A stretch of 64,000 nt of DNA, taken from contig JAJFPB010000007.1 in the NCBI GenBank assembly GCA_020881915.1, forward strand, positions 434,001-498,000. The letters are read 5' to 3'. The first letter of the stretch is position 1. Every line of letters starts with the position of its first letter. The DNA is from Paramyrothecium sp. XJ0827. Its lineage: Eukaryota > Ascomycota > Sordariomycetes > Hypocreales > Stachybotryaceae. A program made the translations under genes and the position numbers. Below, piece by piece: positions 31,949-43,495 of the stretch. The notes below the pieces were generated by a model. That model made no database searches, was not told where the DNA came from, and worked only from the letters and a program-made list of their open reading frames with translations.

Positions 31949-34900
31949 ATGGCCTCAATTTCCAAGCTCAACAGTGCGCTTCTGTCCATGCCCAATGAGC
32001 TCACTGTTGCTGCCGCCAATTTCAACCTGGACTTCACCCTGATGAAAGTCGAGGCACCGAAGGAGTTCAACGGGGTCAGAGATGCTTTATCCAATCGTCG
32101 ACGCTGTGATGCCGAAGAAGGCCAGCATCATGTTACAGCAAGGAAACTTGGTGCCTTGTTTGAAGCTGTAATCCCACCCGTGCCGAATTTGATCCAAGCC
32201 TACGGACTGCGTGCATCAGCGATATCAGCCCGGTCGACATCTGAAGCTCAACAAATCCCCAATGTCGGCTTCTTCACGGAGCAAGTAGGAATTGACGGAA
32301 CCAGTATCTGGGCCGCAGCTACCTCAGGTCGCGCGGCTCTCGCAGTTCATCTCCTGGCTTGTATGCTCGCCCGGATCTGGAAGAGTTATGAAGCTATCTC
32401 TCTTTGGGTAGAGCTTGTGGAAGCCCGGAAACGCCAGATCAACGACATGTATAACAACGATAGTGTGGTTGAGACAGCCGCGATCATGGCTTCACAGCAA
32501 ACCTTTACCCGGCAGCAACTTGCGTCTTGGGATGCCAGCGCACGCGCTTGGCTCGAGATAGCTGACGCAGATTGCCGAGTACAGCAAACGCAGCTGATGC
32601 TCATTATCAACAATGTGAAGATGCCTGTCAACTCAAAGACGGATCCATACGAAAGTGTACTCAGCGCATGGGTCTTGGGACTGAGCGCAATGGAGCGCCT
32701 GACACAAGGAATTCCACAGCGCATTCAAGAGGGCGGTGTGCTCCTCGCAATATCTTCGTGGCACTTGTACCCAGATATGGAGGTGTTGGTGGATAAAACC
32801 AAAAACATCAACCAGAAAGATGAGTTGATGAATGGAGCAGTTGTCACTATCTCTGCTTATGGGGTTCATAGCGACAAGGAAGGCGTATTCTGGTCCTTAC
32901 CGCTTTCTCGCATGCGATATTACTCTCCGCCTTCGGTAACTGAGCGGCACATATCATCCGAGACCTCGCGAATCAGCATGGCCGACTTCTGGGTAGTCAT
33001 CCTGGGCATCATCGTTTCAGAATGGAAATCCCATTGCGCTGACTCTAAAAGGTGCTGCCGATTCATCATTCTGTTATCAAATCTTGTGAACCGCCCTCAA
33101 ATTCACGTGAAGTGGCTCGGCTATCTTTCAAACGCTGCAAATAGATATGTAAGTGCTCAAGGCGATGATCAACGGCATCTTTCAAAGCTGTTCGGCTTCG
33201 GAAGCCGGCATTGCAAACAATTTCTGAATGATGCCGATAACCAAACATCCAGCTTCTTTGGCCTCGCCGAATTCCCTATTCTCCTGGGTTTGATGCCAAA
33301 GCCAGCCGGGCAGATAAGCTTCCTGCGGGCCATCGCTCAAACGCTTGGGTGCTGTAATGACGAGGATCTCATCATCACATATCCTGAAACAGATCAGAGC
33401 AAAGCAATACGAGGTGATCACCCTGGTATGCGGCTAGCAACTGCCCTGCCACTTTCAATAACGCATCTTGAGACGGCTGAACCATCGAGGAAGCGCCAAC
33501 GGCGCGAATCTTTGCAAGGCCATTGCCATTTCATCGCGGCATTCGACCAACCAAGGAATACCTGTCAATCATCCATCTGCGGTTGCTTATCTCGGCAGAA
33601 CGGAAAATGCGCTTGTCTCGAATCTGCCGGTCAGTGTTCTCTCATGTGTCATAAGAGCCTGAGGGAATCTAGGCTTTGCAAACTTGGCTCGCCCATGGTC
33701 GGATCAAAATGCAATCGTCACCGCGTGTTTCAAGAGCATTGCAAAGCTTGCTTTCTTCAATCCCAAGTGTTTTCCGTGGAGCAGGCCGGCGAAGACTGTC
33801 TAATCATTCACCCTGGTGATATCCAATCCCTTGATAACCGCTACTTCGAATTGCTTCAGTCAGATGAGCATAGCTCGGGGAGGCTGTTCACGAGGAAACC
33901 GTATGATTTTCTACTAGGTGACAAGTTTGAGGTAGCTTTGTTTGAAAGAGAGCGAGACTGCGCTTCACATGATCGTCCAAGCAAAACGAGGGGCTTACAA
34001 AATCAAGCATCTATCCTAGAAATCGAGAATGCTTTGAACAACCCTGCATTACTCATTCCAGGCCTTTTGCGACATTTGCAGACCTGGTGGATGTACACCT
34101 CAGCTCGTTATCCCGTCGGTGAATTCCAACAACAGGAATGTTCAATGAGATCTCTTGTTTTCGCCACTGAGCTCTATGAATCGTTGCAAGGTGCCACAAT
34201 CAACATTGGGATTGCCAAAACACCACTCTACAAAGCAAAATGGACTCAGGGATCTTGCAAATTTAAGAACGTCGAGGAGGGTGTTCTGCCAATGGCCTTT
34301 GCTTGCATCGCGATGTTCGAAACTGGGGAATACAACATCGGACCGGGCTCTTTGCAAGAGGTCATGGCGCTTTGCAGAGGAAGTTCGATATATGTCGCAT
34401 CCGATGTGATATCTGATCCTGATGAGGATTCCTCTAAGCACCCTGTTCGAAGAGTCTGCGGTAATCTTGGTCGTCCAGAAATGGCGTTCCTCGTAGCACC
34501 ATCAAAGCCCATGTTCTCTGGATATGACTTGAGTTCTTGGCACCTCGTCAATCACTTCCCTTTTGACGGGAAGTTCGAAGATAAATTCGGCAGCACATCG
34601 CTACATCTTTCATTCACAGATTTTGAGTTACCACTCGATGTCGGAGACCGAGGCCTACGGGACACTGTCGTCGTTGTTATCGAATCCGTGGTATCCGTAA
34701 GTGACAAAGGCAAACATCTTGGTGACCTAGACGTAACAAGGGTCTTAAAATCCAATTACGTGAAGCTAGCGCCCACTTGTCATCACTCTACTGCGGCTAG
34801 GGTAGCACCCGTCGACAAATCGTCCTACCGGGATGAGAAAATGCTCATTTCCATTGATTCGTGGGAAGAGTTTTTGGATCTTCCTGAGACAACTGCAATA

Positions 34901-35050
34901 GTCAGAGCTAATGGAAACTGGCAAGCACGTCTCGCAATCACCGCCGCTTGTGTTCAGGGTGGAAAGGAAGTAGTTGTGCTTCCACAAAATCCGTGCTGGC
35001 TGTGTCTAGATGATTCTAGGATTCTTGGGTGCGATATAATTGTGGCTTGA
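31949..35050 (+). CDS. Large conserved fungal protein of unknown function
   Basis: Intronless frame; the ATG at 31949 (MASISKLNSALLSMPNE) gives 1033 residues, preferred to an upstream in-frame start at 31919. The first 230 residues are well-folded looking (TARKLGALFEAVIPPVPNLI, DGTSIWAAATSGRAALAVHLLACMLARIW) and belong to a type of uncharacterised protein I have seen widely in filamentous fungi. No enzyme motif is visible. At about residue 510 there is a basic cluster SRKRQRRES, possibly a nuclear localisation signal. It is followed at about 540-600 by a cysteine/histidine-rich segment (CGCLSRQNGKCACLESAGQC and more) that could bind metal. No signal peptide or membrane segment. Function unknown; no operon-like partner. 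Confidence 0.8.
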   Translation: MASISKLNSALLSMPNELTVAAANFNLDFTLMKVEAPKEFNGVRDALSNRRRCDAEEGQHHVTARKLGALFEAVIPPVPNLIQAYGLRASAISARSTSEAQQIPNVGFFTEQVGIDGTSIWAAATSGRAALAVHLLACMLARIWKSYEAISLWVELVEARKRQINDMYNNDSVVETAAIMASQQTFTRQQLASWDASARAWLEIADADCRVQQTQLMLIINNVKMPVNSKTDPYESVLSAWVLGLSAMERLTQGIPQRIQEGGVLLAISSWHLYPDMEVLVDKTKNINQKDELMNGAVVTISAYGVHSDKEGVFWSLPLSRMRYYSPPSVTERHISSETSRISMADFWVVILGIIVSEWKSHCADSKRCCRFIILLSNLVNRPQIHVKWLGYLSNAANRYVSAQGDDQRHLSKLFGFGSRHCKQFLNDADNQTSSFFGLAEFPILLGLMPKPAGQISFLRAIAQTLGCCNDEDLIITYPETDQSKAIRGDHPGMRLATALPLSITHLETAEPSRKRQRRESLQGHCHFIAAFDQPRNTCQSSICGCLSRQNGKCACLESAGQCSLMCHKSLRESRLCKLGSPMVGSKCNRHRVFQEHCKACFLQSQVFSVEQAGEDCLIIHPGDIQSLDNRYFELLQSDEHSSGRLFTRKPYDFLLGDKFEVALFERERDCASHDRPSKTRGLQNQASILEIENALNNPALLIPGLLRHLQTWWMYTSARYPVGEFQQQECSMRSLVFATELYESLQGATINIGIAKTPLYKAKWTQGSCKFKNVEEGVLPMAFACIAMFETGEYNIGPGSLQEVMALCRGSSIYVASDVISDPDEDSSKHPVRRVCGNLGRPEMAFLVAPSKPMFSGYDLSSWHLVNHFPFDGKFEDKFGSTSLHLSFTDFELPLDVGDRGLRDTVVVVIESVVSVSDKGKHLGDLDVTRVLKSNYVKLAPTCHHSTAARVAPVDKSSYRDEKMLISIDSWEEFLDLPETTAIVRANGNWQARLAITAACVQGGKEVVVLPQNPCWLCLDDSRILGCDIIVA

Positions 35051-35292
35051 ATTCTACAAAGAATGGGGTATGCTTAACATTTAGCAACTGTGAGACTCTT
35101 TCACACGTTCCGCTCACGCAAAATCTAAATTTTCCATGGCATCAAGTTCAACATTTCGAAACCGAGGATCGCTCCCAGTTTGAACCCCAATTAATCAAAG
35201 ATGGACAGATGAAGGAGGGAGGGGATTCAGAAGCCAGTGTGATGTATTATCGCCAGCCGGTCTCAGCCCAGCAGAAATTATTCGCACCTATA

Positions 35293-37703
35293 CTATAATA
35301 ACTTTACAGTCGACTCGAGAGGCAAATTTCTAGAACTGAAACCCACCAAAATTTTGAAATCTCCCTTGGGAACCCTCCAAGTCTGACCAGTCACATCCCA
35401 GTAGCTGAGATCCCTCCTGGTGAGCTTGAAGTAGACGTTCTTGGTGTCTCCCTCACGAACCTCATACTTCTCAAATCCGCGAAGGACCTTTACAGGTGTT
35501 CCTTCGGGCATGTCTTCGGGGTACGACAGATACAATTGGGGCGTTGTCCAACCCTTTCGGCGGCCCGTGTTCTTTACTGAAACCTTGACCTCGAGGAGAT
35601 CAGTCCACAGATCTTCGTTTCCACCCGGGATGATCCTTGCGTCAGGGCTGGGAGTGGCGCTGAACTTGTTCGTGGCGGCTCTGAACTTCTTGACTTCCAG
35701 GCCTCCGGTGAACTCGAATGTAGTATAACCTAAGCCAAACCCGAACTCGTACAACGGCTCAATGTCATTCGCATCGTAATGGCGATAATCGATGAGAAGC
35801 CCCTCTGAGAAATTTGACTGGGCGTTTCCAGCTGGTTCCGTCACAATGGGCACAACGTAATCGTCCTCCGATCGGGGAATTGTGTGAGGCAGCCTGCCGC
35901 TGGGTTCATCGTCACCCCAGAGCACGCTAGTAATAGCATTGCCAATTTCCTCGCCAGGGTATCCGGCCGCGAGGATAGCGGTGACATTTGGGTTTTCTGC
36001 CCACGGCATCGTGTTGACTCCGCCAGAGTGGGTAATCACGACAGTTCGTCCTGGACATTGGCTGGCAACATTGTTGACGACAGCGGTAGAGTTCCAGTCG
36101 TTCTCCCACTCGGTGCGGTCCCAAGCCTCGGCCATAAATGTCTTGATAAATACGAGGCAGATATCCGGAGTCGGATAGATGGTGCCGAAGTTGTTGGCCG
36201 CCAGAAGGTTGTTGTTAAGAATATACTGAAGCAAAGCCCCCGAGTCTCTCGCTCTCTTTCTGATGGCCTCCAGCGGTGTTACCAAGTTAGAATGGTAGCC
36301 TGCACCGGCGCCGCCACCAGTCGTCAGACTGCCGTAGACGGGACCGGGATATGGCTCCCAGCCTGAAAACCACAATCCGTCGGTGTAGTCGCCTGCATCG
36401 TTTCCAAAGACGCCAATGCTGACCCTTTTTCCGTTCTTGGGTGTGGACAGGGGCAGAAATCCGTTATCGTTCTTCAACAGAACTGTACCAGCGGACCCAA
36501 TTTTTCGGATGAGTCTGGCGTGGTCGCCGCGAACATCGCGCATGGCATCGATTGTTGTCGCATTGTCGAGAGTAGGGAAGCTGTTGCCATCTTGGCCCAT
36601 CAGATAGTAGGGCGTAAGTATGTTCTTAACCATGTCGTTAATCCTTTGCTCTGGCACCTCGCCCTCCTCCACAGCAGCTTCCAGCCTTTCTCCCCAATAA
36701 GACTCGAACCCTGCCTCAGGGAAGCCGTACCCAGGTTGCTCCAGGTCCAATCCCCCATTGGCGGTCCCTGCGACTGAATGGGTTCCCCACCAGTCGGACA
36801 TGACGTATCCTCTGAAGCCCAACTCATCACGAAGAAGGTCAAGAAGAAGCTCCTTGCTCTCGGAGGAGAAGGTGCCGTTCAGCTTGTTATGAGCAGCCAT
36901 GATGGATGTGGTTCCCGCCCTAACAGAGTCATAGAAAGGCCAAAGGTAGACCTCATGAAGAGTCCTGTCATCAATGTTCGAAGACATCGAGTTACGCTGA
37001 GTGTCTTGCTCCTGGCCGACCAGGTGCTTGGCGCAGGTTTGCACACCGACTGACTGCGACCCGATGATGGATAGCCGCATAGCCTCACCAGTCAAATACG
37101 GATCAGCAGAGAAGCTTTCCCAGTTCCGTCCTCCCAATGGGTGGCGTCCAAGAGGGCCTCCAGAGGGCCTATTGAATCTGTCAAACTGTGTTCTTTTGCA
37201 CAATCGCGTCATCGCAGCTGGAACTCACCCCAAAAGCACATGGATGCCTTTATCGCGGAATTCCTCCGCAAGGGCGACGCCTCTTTCAAACATAAGTCTC
37301 TTATCAAACGTCGCCGCCGTTGTGATGCCAGCAGGGAAGATGCTGACTAGTTGATGTCGGTTCACTGCCGACGGGCCATCCTGAAGACAAAGGCCTCCAA
37401 ACCCAATCTTGGGAATAGGCGCGATGCTCCCGACACATGCTGTCGGGCCGCCCGTCTGACCGGTCACTACACCAATCTTCTCCGATAGAGTCAATTGCAG
37501 AACTGCATCAGAGGCCTTTCGCCCAGCAGCATCCCATTCTGCGAAGATAGTCAATGGTAACACCTCAAAACCTATGTCGGAAGTCACTTACGCTCCACGG
37601 TTGGCACCTTGTCATGGTAGCTGGACCTTGAACCCAGCGTTGAAGCTTCAATGGCCGCCAGCTGTAACGCCAACAACTGCAAAAAGGACCTTAGTTTCGT
37701 CAT
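35293..37703 (-). CDS. Secreted GH3 beta-glucosidase
   Basis: Three exons (37703-37592, 37538-37229, 37168-35293) join in frame to 765 residues. Exon 1 encodes a signal peptide (MTKLRSFLQLLALQLAAIEA). The GH3 N-terminal barrel shows GLCLQDGPSAV, LGPSGGPLGRHPLGGRNWE across the intron-2 junction, KHLVGQEQDTQR and the nucleophile in VMSDWWGTH (about Asp266). The C-terminal alpha/beta sandwich has AGYPGEEIGNAITSVLWGD and PSGRLPHTIP, then a fibronectin-III-like end (VKVSVKNTGRRKGWTTPQLY). This full-length architecture fits fungal beta-glucosidases releasing glucose from cellobiose and related glucans outside the cell. Many fungal GH3 enzymes are induced by cellulose or sophorose. Stop codon 240 bp from the convergent large unknown gene. 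Confidence 0.94.
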
Positions 37704-37767
37704 CCTGGCTGAGTGGTCGAGATAAGGATGGCTGTTTAACCCCAGGCCACTGTGGATTGGACTGCCT

Positions 37768-37774
37768 TCTTATA
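37768..37774 (-). promoter_or_regulatory. Candidate TATA box of the GH3 gene
   Basis: TATAAGA on the minus strand, about 65-70 bp upstream of the ATG. A direct 11-bp duplication (GGAGACTCACA, 37781-37802) sits just upstream of it and may hold duplicated factor sites. Confidence 0.35.
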
Positions 37775-37780
37775 CTCAGC

Positions 37781-37802
37781 GGAGACTCACAGGAGACTCA
37801 CA
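37781..37802. repeat. 11-bp perfect tandem duplication in the GH3 promoter
   Basis: GGAGACTCACA is present twice head to tail, immediately upstream of the TATA-like site. Confidence 0.85.
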
Positions 37803-37803
37803 G

Positions 37804-40800
37804 GTTTATACGCGTATCTGTTTGTGGGAAAAGTATTCTCGAGATGGCATAATCCATTGTCCCAGTGTAATGTTGCTAGCCCCGGACGCTGATGGAGAAT
37901 TCGGGCCGAAGAAGACTGGATTCGCTCTAAAGCGTCTACCCCCGTCCCCCCGCATCGATGCTCGTGGGCGTCAGTATCCCCTCATGTGGAGAATGAAGGT
38001 TGCAACTTGATGGAGAGGTGTTTTACAAGATCAGCTTGGGCTACATGATCCACAACCCTGAGAGAAGTGTTCGATGTCTCGTAGGGCTGAAGCCTCCCAT
38101 GTCCACATGGGGCCGAGTAACGGTTCTGGAAACATGGACAGCGCAGGCTCTTTTTAAAAATTGAGCTCTCCTCGAATGAAAAGACCTCGGTTTCGGTTTC
38201 GGTTTAATCCTAACCCGCAACTGGGATGTTCATTTTCATGCCCCTGCTTAGCGGAGTAAATGGCCCTGACATTCCCCGCATACTTCCCCAGACACACCTA
38301 GACCGAATCATTGGGATTGGTTTCCAGCCAATGCCAAGTGCCTGCTTAGGATTGTATGAGTGGACACTCTAGACTATAGCGTACCATAGTATGCATAATT
38401 TAGACTCGGCGAGCTAAGGACTCGGACTCATCCAAAGTTGGTATAATGATCATACGAGCGGGGAAATGCCTCAACAATCTCCGGCACACTACTTCTTCCC
38501 AAGTCGGAACAAGCCTCGGTGAATTGTTGCAACTTTTTCCATTTTGTGATACTGTACAGCAACTGAACTAATAGAAGCGTCAATTCCAGTATTTGTGCAG
38601 CTTAGTTACTATATGTTGCTATCAACTTAAGGGCCCATGAGGCCACAAGTTAAAAACTAGTCCAAAGTCACATTTACTCACAAAATATGAGAGGAAAATT
38701 ACAGGAAGTAAGTGCTGCCCAAGCAACTGCAGATCAGACTTGGAGACATCATAGTTCATGGCCCTAAAAAGCTCGATTGCAATGCTGTGAATGAGGCGGC
38801 TTTCCTACGTCCGAATCATGCCTCTAACTACATCTATACATGCTTGGCTTATTTGAGTTTATAAAACATGTTAAATAAGAGAATGACTGCGAGAGACATA
38901 TTTGATGGAGAGGACTGACTATGATGGGTGTCACTGATTGTCGCGATCTCACAAATGGCATCTGTGAGGAGGGCACTCGTATGTGAGCATTTTCGGTCCG
39001 ATGCTAGCCAAAGACGTTAAATTCATAAACGAAGATTGAGCCCTGAACTGACAGTTAATGAAGGAAGCATCTTAATACAGTGGAAGAACGCATGGCGTAG
39101 TTATGCACCTCAAGATTGAGCAATTCTTTGCGCAGTTTATACAGCCGAAAGAAGATTATTTCGCATGCGAATCATTTCCGTAAATCTGACGAGAAACCAG
39201 AAAGACGGCAGACACTATTCTTCCCCCGATAATAATGCGGAATTGATTTTATTCCCCATCGCCTAATCCGTTTGTAAATCCAGAAACCCAACCCTGCCTG
39301 TGGGTGACCAAATCGGCTATAAGAGCCCAAAAAACTAGATACTGTTTGGTCCCTTCCCCTTGATAATACATTCACATAAATCCTCGCTCAATCTGCCGTC
39401 GTGTATCCAACTACTTGCTCAGTCGCTGCCACCAAGCCAGCAAAAAGAACTTGCTATCGACAATGCGATGCAACTGTTCATCAGAGTTTCAGACTGCATC
39501 TTTCAGGGCCAATACGACGGAATCGATGTTGTACCATGCAGAGAACACCTATCGTGACTCTAGAGTAACAAGGCTGGGGGGGGGAACATGCTTGACATTT
39601 AGCTTCTCATGGAGCAGAGATGGAAAAGCCTTCTCATACAGAGCGGATTGGTAGCCAACCAACGTCTTATGCGATGTGTCAACATATCAATACTTAGATT
39701 TTTATATGGCGCAAACACAATCTTCTCAGCCGCCAATTCGGTCTTCGCCTCGAGTATAGGGTTGATCCATTCTTTGTCTCTCTTTCGTTCGGTAGAAGAG
39801 GCTCGCCCTTGACATCGACATGGCAATGGATGATGGGAACGCTACCCTTGCATGCTCTTGCCAGCAGTGTTGCCTGAGTTGATGAATTTCTGCTTGCGCT
39901 CTAGGTGTATAATCATCTTTTGCATATTTTGGACAGTCCCACAGCGTGGTGCCATCTCCAATGACTGATAAAGAGGCTGCTCGCTGGATTAGACAGGCAT
40001 GATAGAGTAAGTGATGACAACCGTATGTGTCGGCAGCAAGCAGCAAACAAATAGTAAGGTGACAGCCAAGGTGGATCCAGCAACGATTAATTGATTCTGA
40101 TACAGAGAGTGAGAGTTTGACTCTGATAACACCACTTTCACTGGCGAATCTGTGATAAGGTGTGCTCGTACAGTGATATTCGTGTGATCAGTCCCTGAAG
40201 GGTCGTGGTGAAGCTCTGTTTCAGTCACAATTAATGGTCGATACGTCCTCCCAAATAGAGCTGAATGCGCGGAATGGGAGACGTTTGGGGTCCATCCAGG
40301 ATGCTCCTGCGGAAGTCCTGAATGGCAGGCCAACTGAAGCATCCGATTGATTGGAGTACCAAACTAAATAATGGCACGCTTACCTGCAAGGCTTTACGTG
40401 CTCCGTTTCAAACTCTCTGCAACGCTCCTTTAACAACCTGCAGTAATGGTACCTCATTTTGCAGTGCCAATCTGATCTTTCAACCACTCCCGTGTAGTCT
40501 TCAGGAGGCAAATGCCTTTCTTGCGCCAACAGGTCCAATGAACCAGATGAACAAGTTCATAAGCCATTGTCAACTACGACATTCAGTTTAACATGCCTTC
40601 GGATTTTCGCAAGTCCTCCTCCTTGGGCTCAATGTGTTTCTCTGCCTTCGCAAGTTCCCAGATCTCGATGACTCTCCTTAGCTTCTCGTGTGGTTCAGAT
40701 ATTCGGGATACCCTTGCTTAAAAAATTTCTATCTTGTCTTCCCACTTTATGCGACTCCATCCGTTGACACATATTCTTCTTTGGAAATGTCTCCTTTGGA

Positions 40801-41673
40801 CAGGTGTTACAAGCATGATAGGATGGTGGTAAATCTCCGCATCAACCTCCTATTGGATCTGAGGACTGATTATGGCCGAATCATGGTTGAATGAGCTCAT
40901 CTGGGCATGGGTAAAGATTATGTGAGTGATGGCCCGTCCTGCTTTTTACTGTTTACTGAGAAATTCATTAAGATGACCCAAATTTGAGAATATCACATAG
41001 GGACACAGATACAGTGAGAACAATTTGACGGGGAGGTCTAGTATTTTACTGTCTACGATCGTGAAATGATCTTCATGCCAATTGTTACCGGTGTCAGTAG
41101 CAGCATCGATGAGTGTCACTTGCAGCCTCAGTCCGACGCCTTCGCCTGCGCCAACTAACTGGTGAGATTATTCCTGGTCCAAAGGTCCCTTTTTGTAGCC
41201 TGCTGCTGACCCTGGGCTCTACTATGAGCTGCATCTTTCTGCACCCTCTCCCACGTCTAGGGTAGGCATAAATAGAGTGCGTGTGAGTCTTGCCCCGTCT
41301 CCAACATTACTATTACCGCGCTACACGAGTGGAGGCTCATGAATAGCACGAGATATTCGAGGTTGATCTGATACCCACTTCGCGTCAATATCGATCGTGT
41401 GAACATCGAGGTGTAGGGTGAGATAGGAGGCCCGAAAATTCCATGCTTTGGTAGATCGAGCTGATAACACGACCCCTGATCAACAGACCAAGCCCACTCC
41501 TCAAAAAAGGGAAGGAAAAACACGTTGCTTGATTAGGGTAAGTGTCTCAATCGCCACAGGCCGCTAAGCGAATCGTAAGTGACCCGCACGACCAAAAGCG
41601 TGGCAATATTGAGTGGTTAGCGCCGTCTGAGGCCGTCTCAGCTCAGCCGCCCCGACATGGGTGTAATTAGCCA
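37804..41673. other. Long gene-poor region
   Basis: About 3.9 kb with no intact gene. It contains a (CGGTTT)3 repeat at 38188-38205, a G9 run near 39577, AT-rich parts (38.3-39.3 kb) and one coding-like fragment on the minus strand at 40.58-40.7 kb. I see no transposon ends. A decayed gene or repeat neighbourhood is the likeliest reading. Confidence 0.45.
40583..40710 (-). pseudogene. Coding-like C-terminal fragment, unidentified
   Basis: The minus strand encodes SEPHEKLRRVIEIWELAKAE and then KHIEPKEEDLRKSEGMLN before a stop. The amphipathic, charged make-up looks like the tail of a real protein. The frame is blocked upstream by a TAA, and neighbouring sequence in other frames is not clearly continuous. 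It may be the last exon of a lost or unrecognised spliced gene. No family is assigned. Confidence 0.25.
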
Positions 41674-43404
41674 GTGCTGAAAATGTCGAGCCCTCGACTC
41701 CTTTTTCGTTGCTTGATGTGCGGCCTGGCTGACATGGATGGCCTCGGACAGAGCATCTCAAGCAGCACCGCGAAGTCGAAGATGGGCTCTCAAGACCTCG
41801 ATTGGGACATGTTCAAGTCTTCCGTCGTGTTGGGCGTTCGGAAAATGTCTAGGGCCACCATTCTCTTCGTCGTCTTATCATTCTCGTTTGTCATTTTATA
41901 CATTTCTTTCCCAGACTATCACACTGGTTTGCAGGAGTTTGTGCGGCCTCTGAACAACCAAACATCGCCTTCTCACGACATTGGCACCGTTCACGGGCAA
42001 AGTCCTCCCTCAGGGCCGGTGGAGAAGAAAAACAGAGATCGCCGCTTCGCCTTGGTCATACCAGCCACGTCCGCAAGCCCGGATCTTTGCAAGACCGTTT
42101 TCACAGCACTCGCTCTCGATTATCCCAGCCCGGTCATAATTAATTGGGAAATTGATTATCATACGATAACCAAATGGGAGGGCGGCCGAAACCTGCCAAA
42201 GATTCCAGGTTTTGTCAAGTATCTGGATGCTGTGCTACATCCCGACGCCCATCCAGATGAGAAATTGGACGAGGACGATATTGTCCTCATGGTGGATGCC
42301 TACGATGTCTGGTTTCAATTACCCGCCGAGGTTTTCCTGAAGCGTTATCATGAGATCAATGAGCAGGCCAACGCCAGACTACGCCAGCAGTGGAACAGGA
42401 AAGAGCCTATGCCCATGCGACAGACCATCGTCGCGGCATCAGGGAAGAACTGCCATCCCCAACCTTCGTCCGGCTCAAATCTGCACTGCGACATTTTGCC
42501 CGAGAGCCCCTTGAGCGCGGACCTCTATGGCCCAGGTGCTGAGAAGAATGAAACCAAAATCCGGGATCATCGTCCAAAGTACATCAATGGTGGTGTTTAC
42601 ATTGGACCTGCTGGCGACATGAGGCGCTTGTTTCGACGTGCACTGGAGAAAATGGAGGCTGGGCTCGGCCAAGGCGTCCACCTTTTCAGTGAACAAGGCA
42701 TTCCTGGAGAGGTTTTGGGTGAACAAGAGGTGTGGAGACGATGGCGAAGGGAGAGCGATGTGAGCAGTGAGGACGCCATGGCTCTGATGGACCGGGATTT
42801 TGAGTATCATTTCGGCCTCGATTACCACCAGACATTATCGGCTCAGACTTTTTGGACGAATAATGAGGATGGACTCTTCGACGGCGCTTTTGTGACGCTG
42901 AACAACCAGACTGAAATCGACGAATACTCTGGCGCACTGGGAATATCCCCTGTCCGACTCAAGGGAATCCCAGATGATATCAAGGCAACGCAAAATCCGC
43001 TTGCTGGCTTGGTTGACGGAGCAGACTGGGGCGAGATGCCACTGTACGCAGACTTCTTCACGGAGTCTGTTCCAGCCATCCTGCATCACAACGGTTTCAA
43101 AGACAGACGGACAAAATGGTGGGAGAAGCCATGGTTCCAACAATTCCTGCGCCGCCTCGTCAGTTCCCGTCTGGCACCTCCTCGATCCACAGCACCGCTG
43201 GCAACGGTTGACGATGAGTTTGGCACCGTCAGATATTGGCCACCTCTGGCGGAAGATTCAAACCGAAGGCCGCGATTGATGGTCGACTCGGCCCAGACCC
43301 GACTGGCCCAGATGGAGTTTGGCGATTTGTGCCATTTTCAGGACACGAGCCCTGTTCACTGGTGGGAAGAGGTTTTCCGGGATGCAGAAGGACCATTATT
43401 GTAA
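41674..43404 (+). CDS. Type II membrane glycosyltransferase (PLOD/GT25-like fold)
   Basis: Single-exon frame of up to 576 residues. Alternative starts are at 41782 (MGSQDLDWDMF), 41809 and 41845 (MSRATILF); 41782 or later are likelier than the first ATG. A single hydrophobic anchor lies at about residues 60-80 (numbered from 41674), followed by a Pro/Ser-rich stem. The luminal domain begins FALVIPATSASP and holds the metal-binding-like acidic motif VLMVDAYDVWFQLPAE at about 202-217, and PKYINGGVYIGPAGDMRRLF. This matches the glycosyltransferase part of procollagen lysyl hydroxylase and related fungal proteins. It would act in the Golgi, transferring sugar from a UDP donor; acceptor unknown. 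It sits tail to tail (91 bp between stops) with a sugar-nucleotide epimerase. Confidence 0.68.
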   Translation: MLKMSSPRLLFRCLMCGLADMDGLGQSISSSTAKSKMGSQDLDWDMFKSSVVLGVRKMSRATILFVVLSFSFVILYISFPDYHTGLQEFVRPLNNQTSPSHDIGTVHGQSPPSGPVEKKNRDRRFALVIPATSASPDLCKTVFTALALDYPSPVIINWEIDYHTITKWEGGRNLPKIPGFVKYLDAVLHPDAHPDEKLDEDDIVLMVDAYDVWFQLPAEVFLKRYHEINEQANARLRQQWNRKEPMPMRQTIVAASGKNCHPQPSSGSNLHCDILPESPLSADLYGPGAEKNETKIRDHRPKYINGGVYIGPAGDMRRLFRRALEKMEAGLGQGVHLFSEQGIPGEVLGEQEVWRRWRRESDVSSEDAMALMDRDFEYHFGLDYHQTLSAQTFWTNNEDGLFDGAFVTLNNQTEIDEYSGALGISPVRLKGIPDDIKATQNPLAGLVDGADWGEMPLYADFFTESVPAILHHNGFKDRRTKWWEKPWFQQFLRRLVSSRLAPPRSTAPLATVDDEFGTVRYWPPLAEDSNRRPRLMVDSAQTRLAQMEFGDLCHFQDTSPVHWWEEVFRDAEGPLL

Positions 43405-43495
43405 TCTAATAAAGTATCATTATAAATTAGAATTATCGTGTAATATGTATGTACATCTCGTGTTCCTCCTTATCAGACAAAAATATGGACAGTGT

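Noticed and set aside
35293..37703. GH3 gene read as starting within exon 3 with an odd N-terminus
   Set aside because: Two upstream exons restore the signal peptide and the canonical barrel start, so the internal start is an artefact of an intron.
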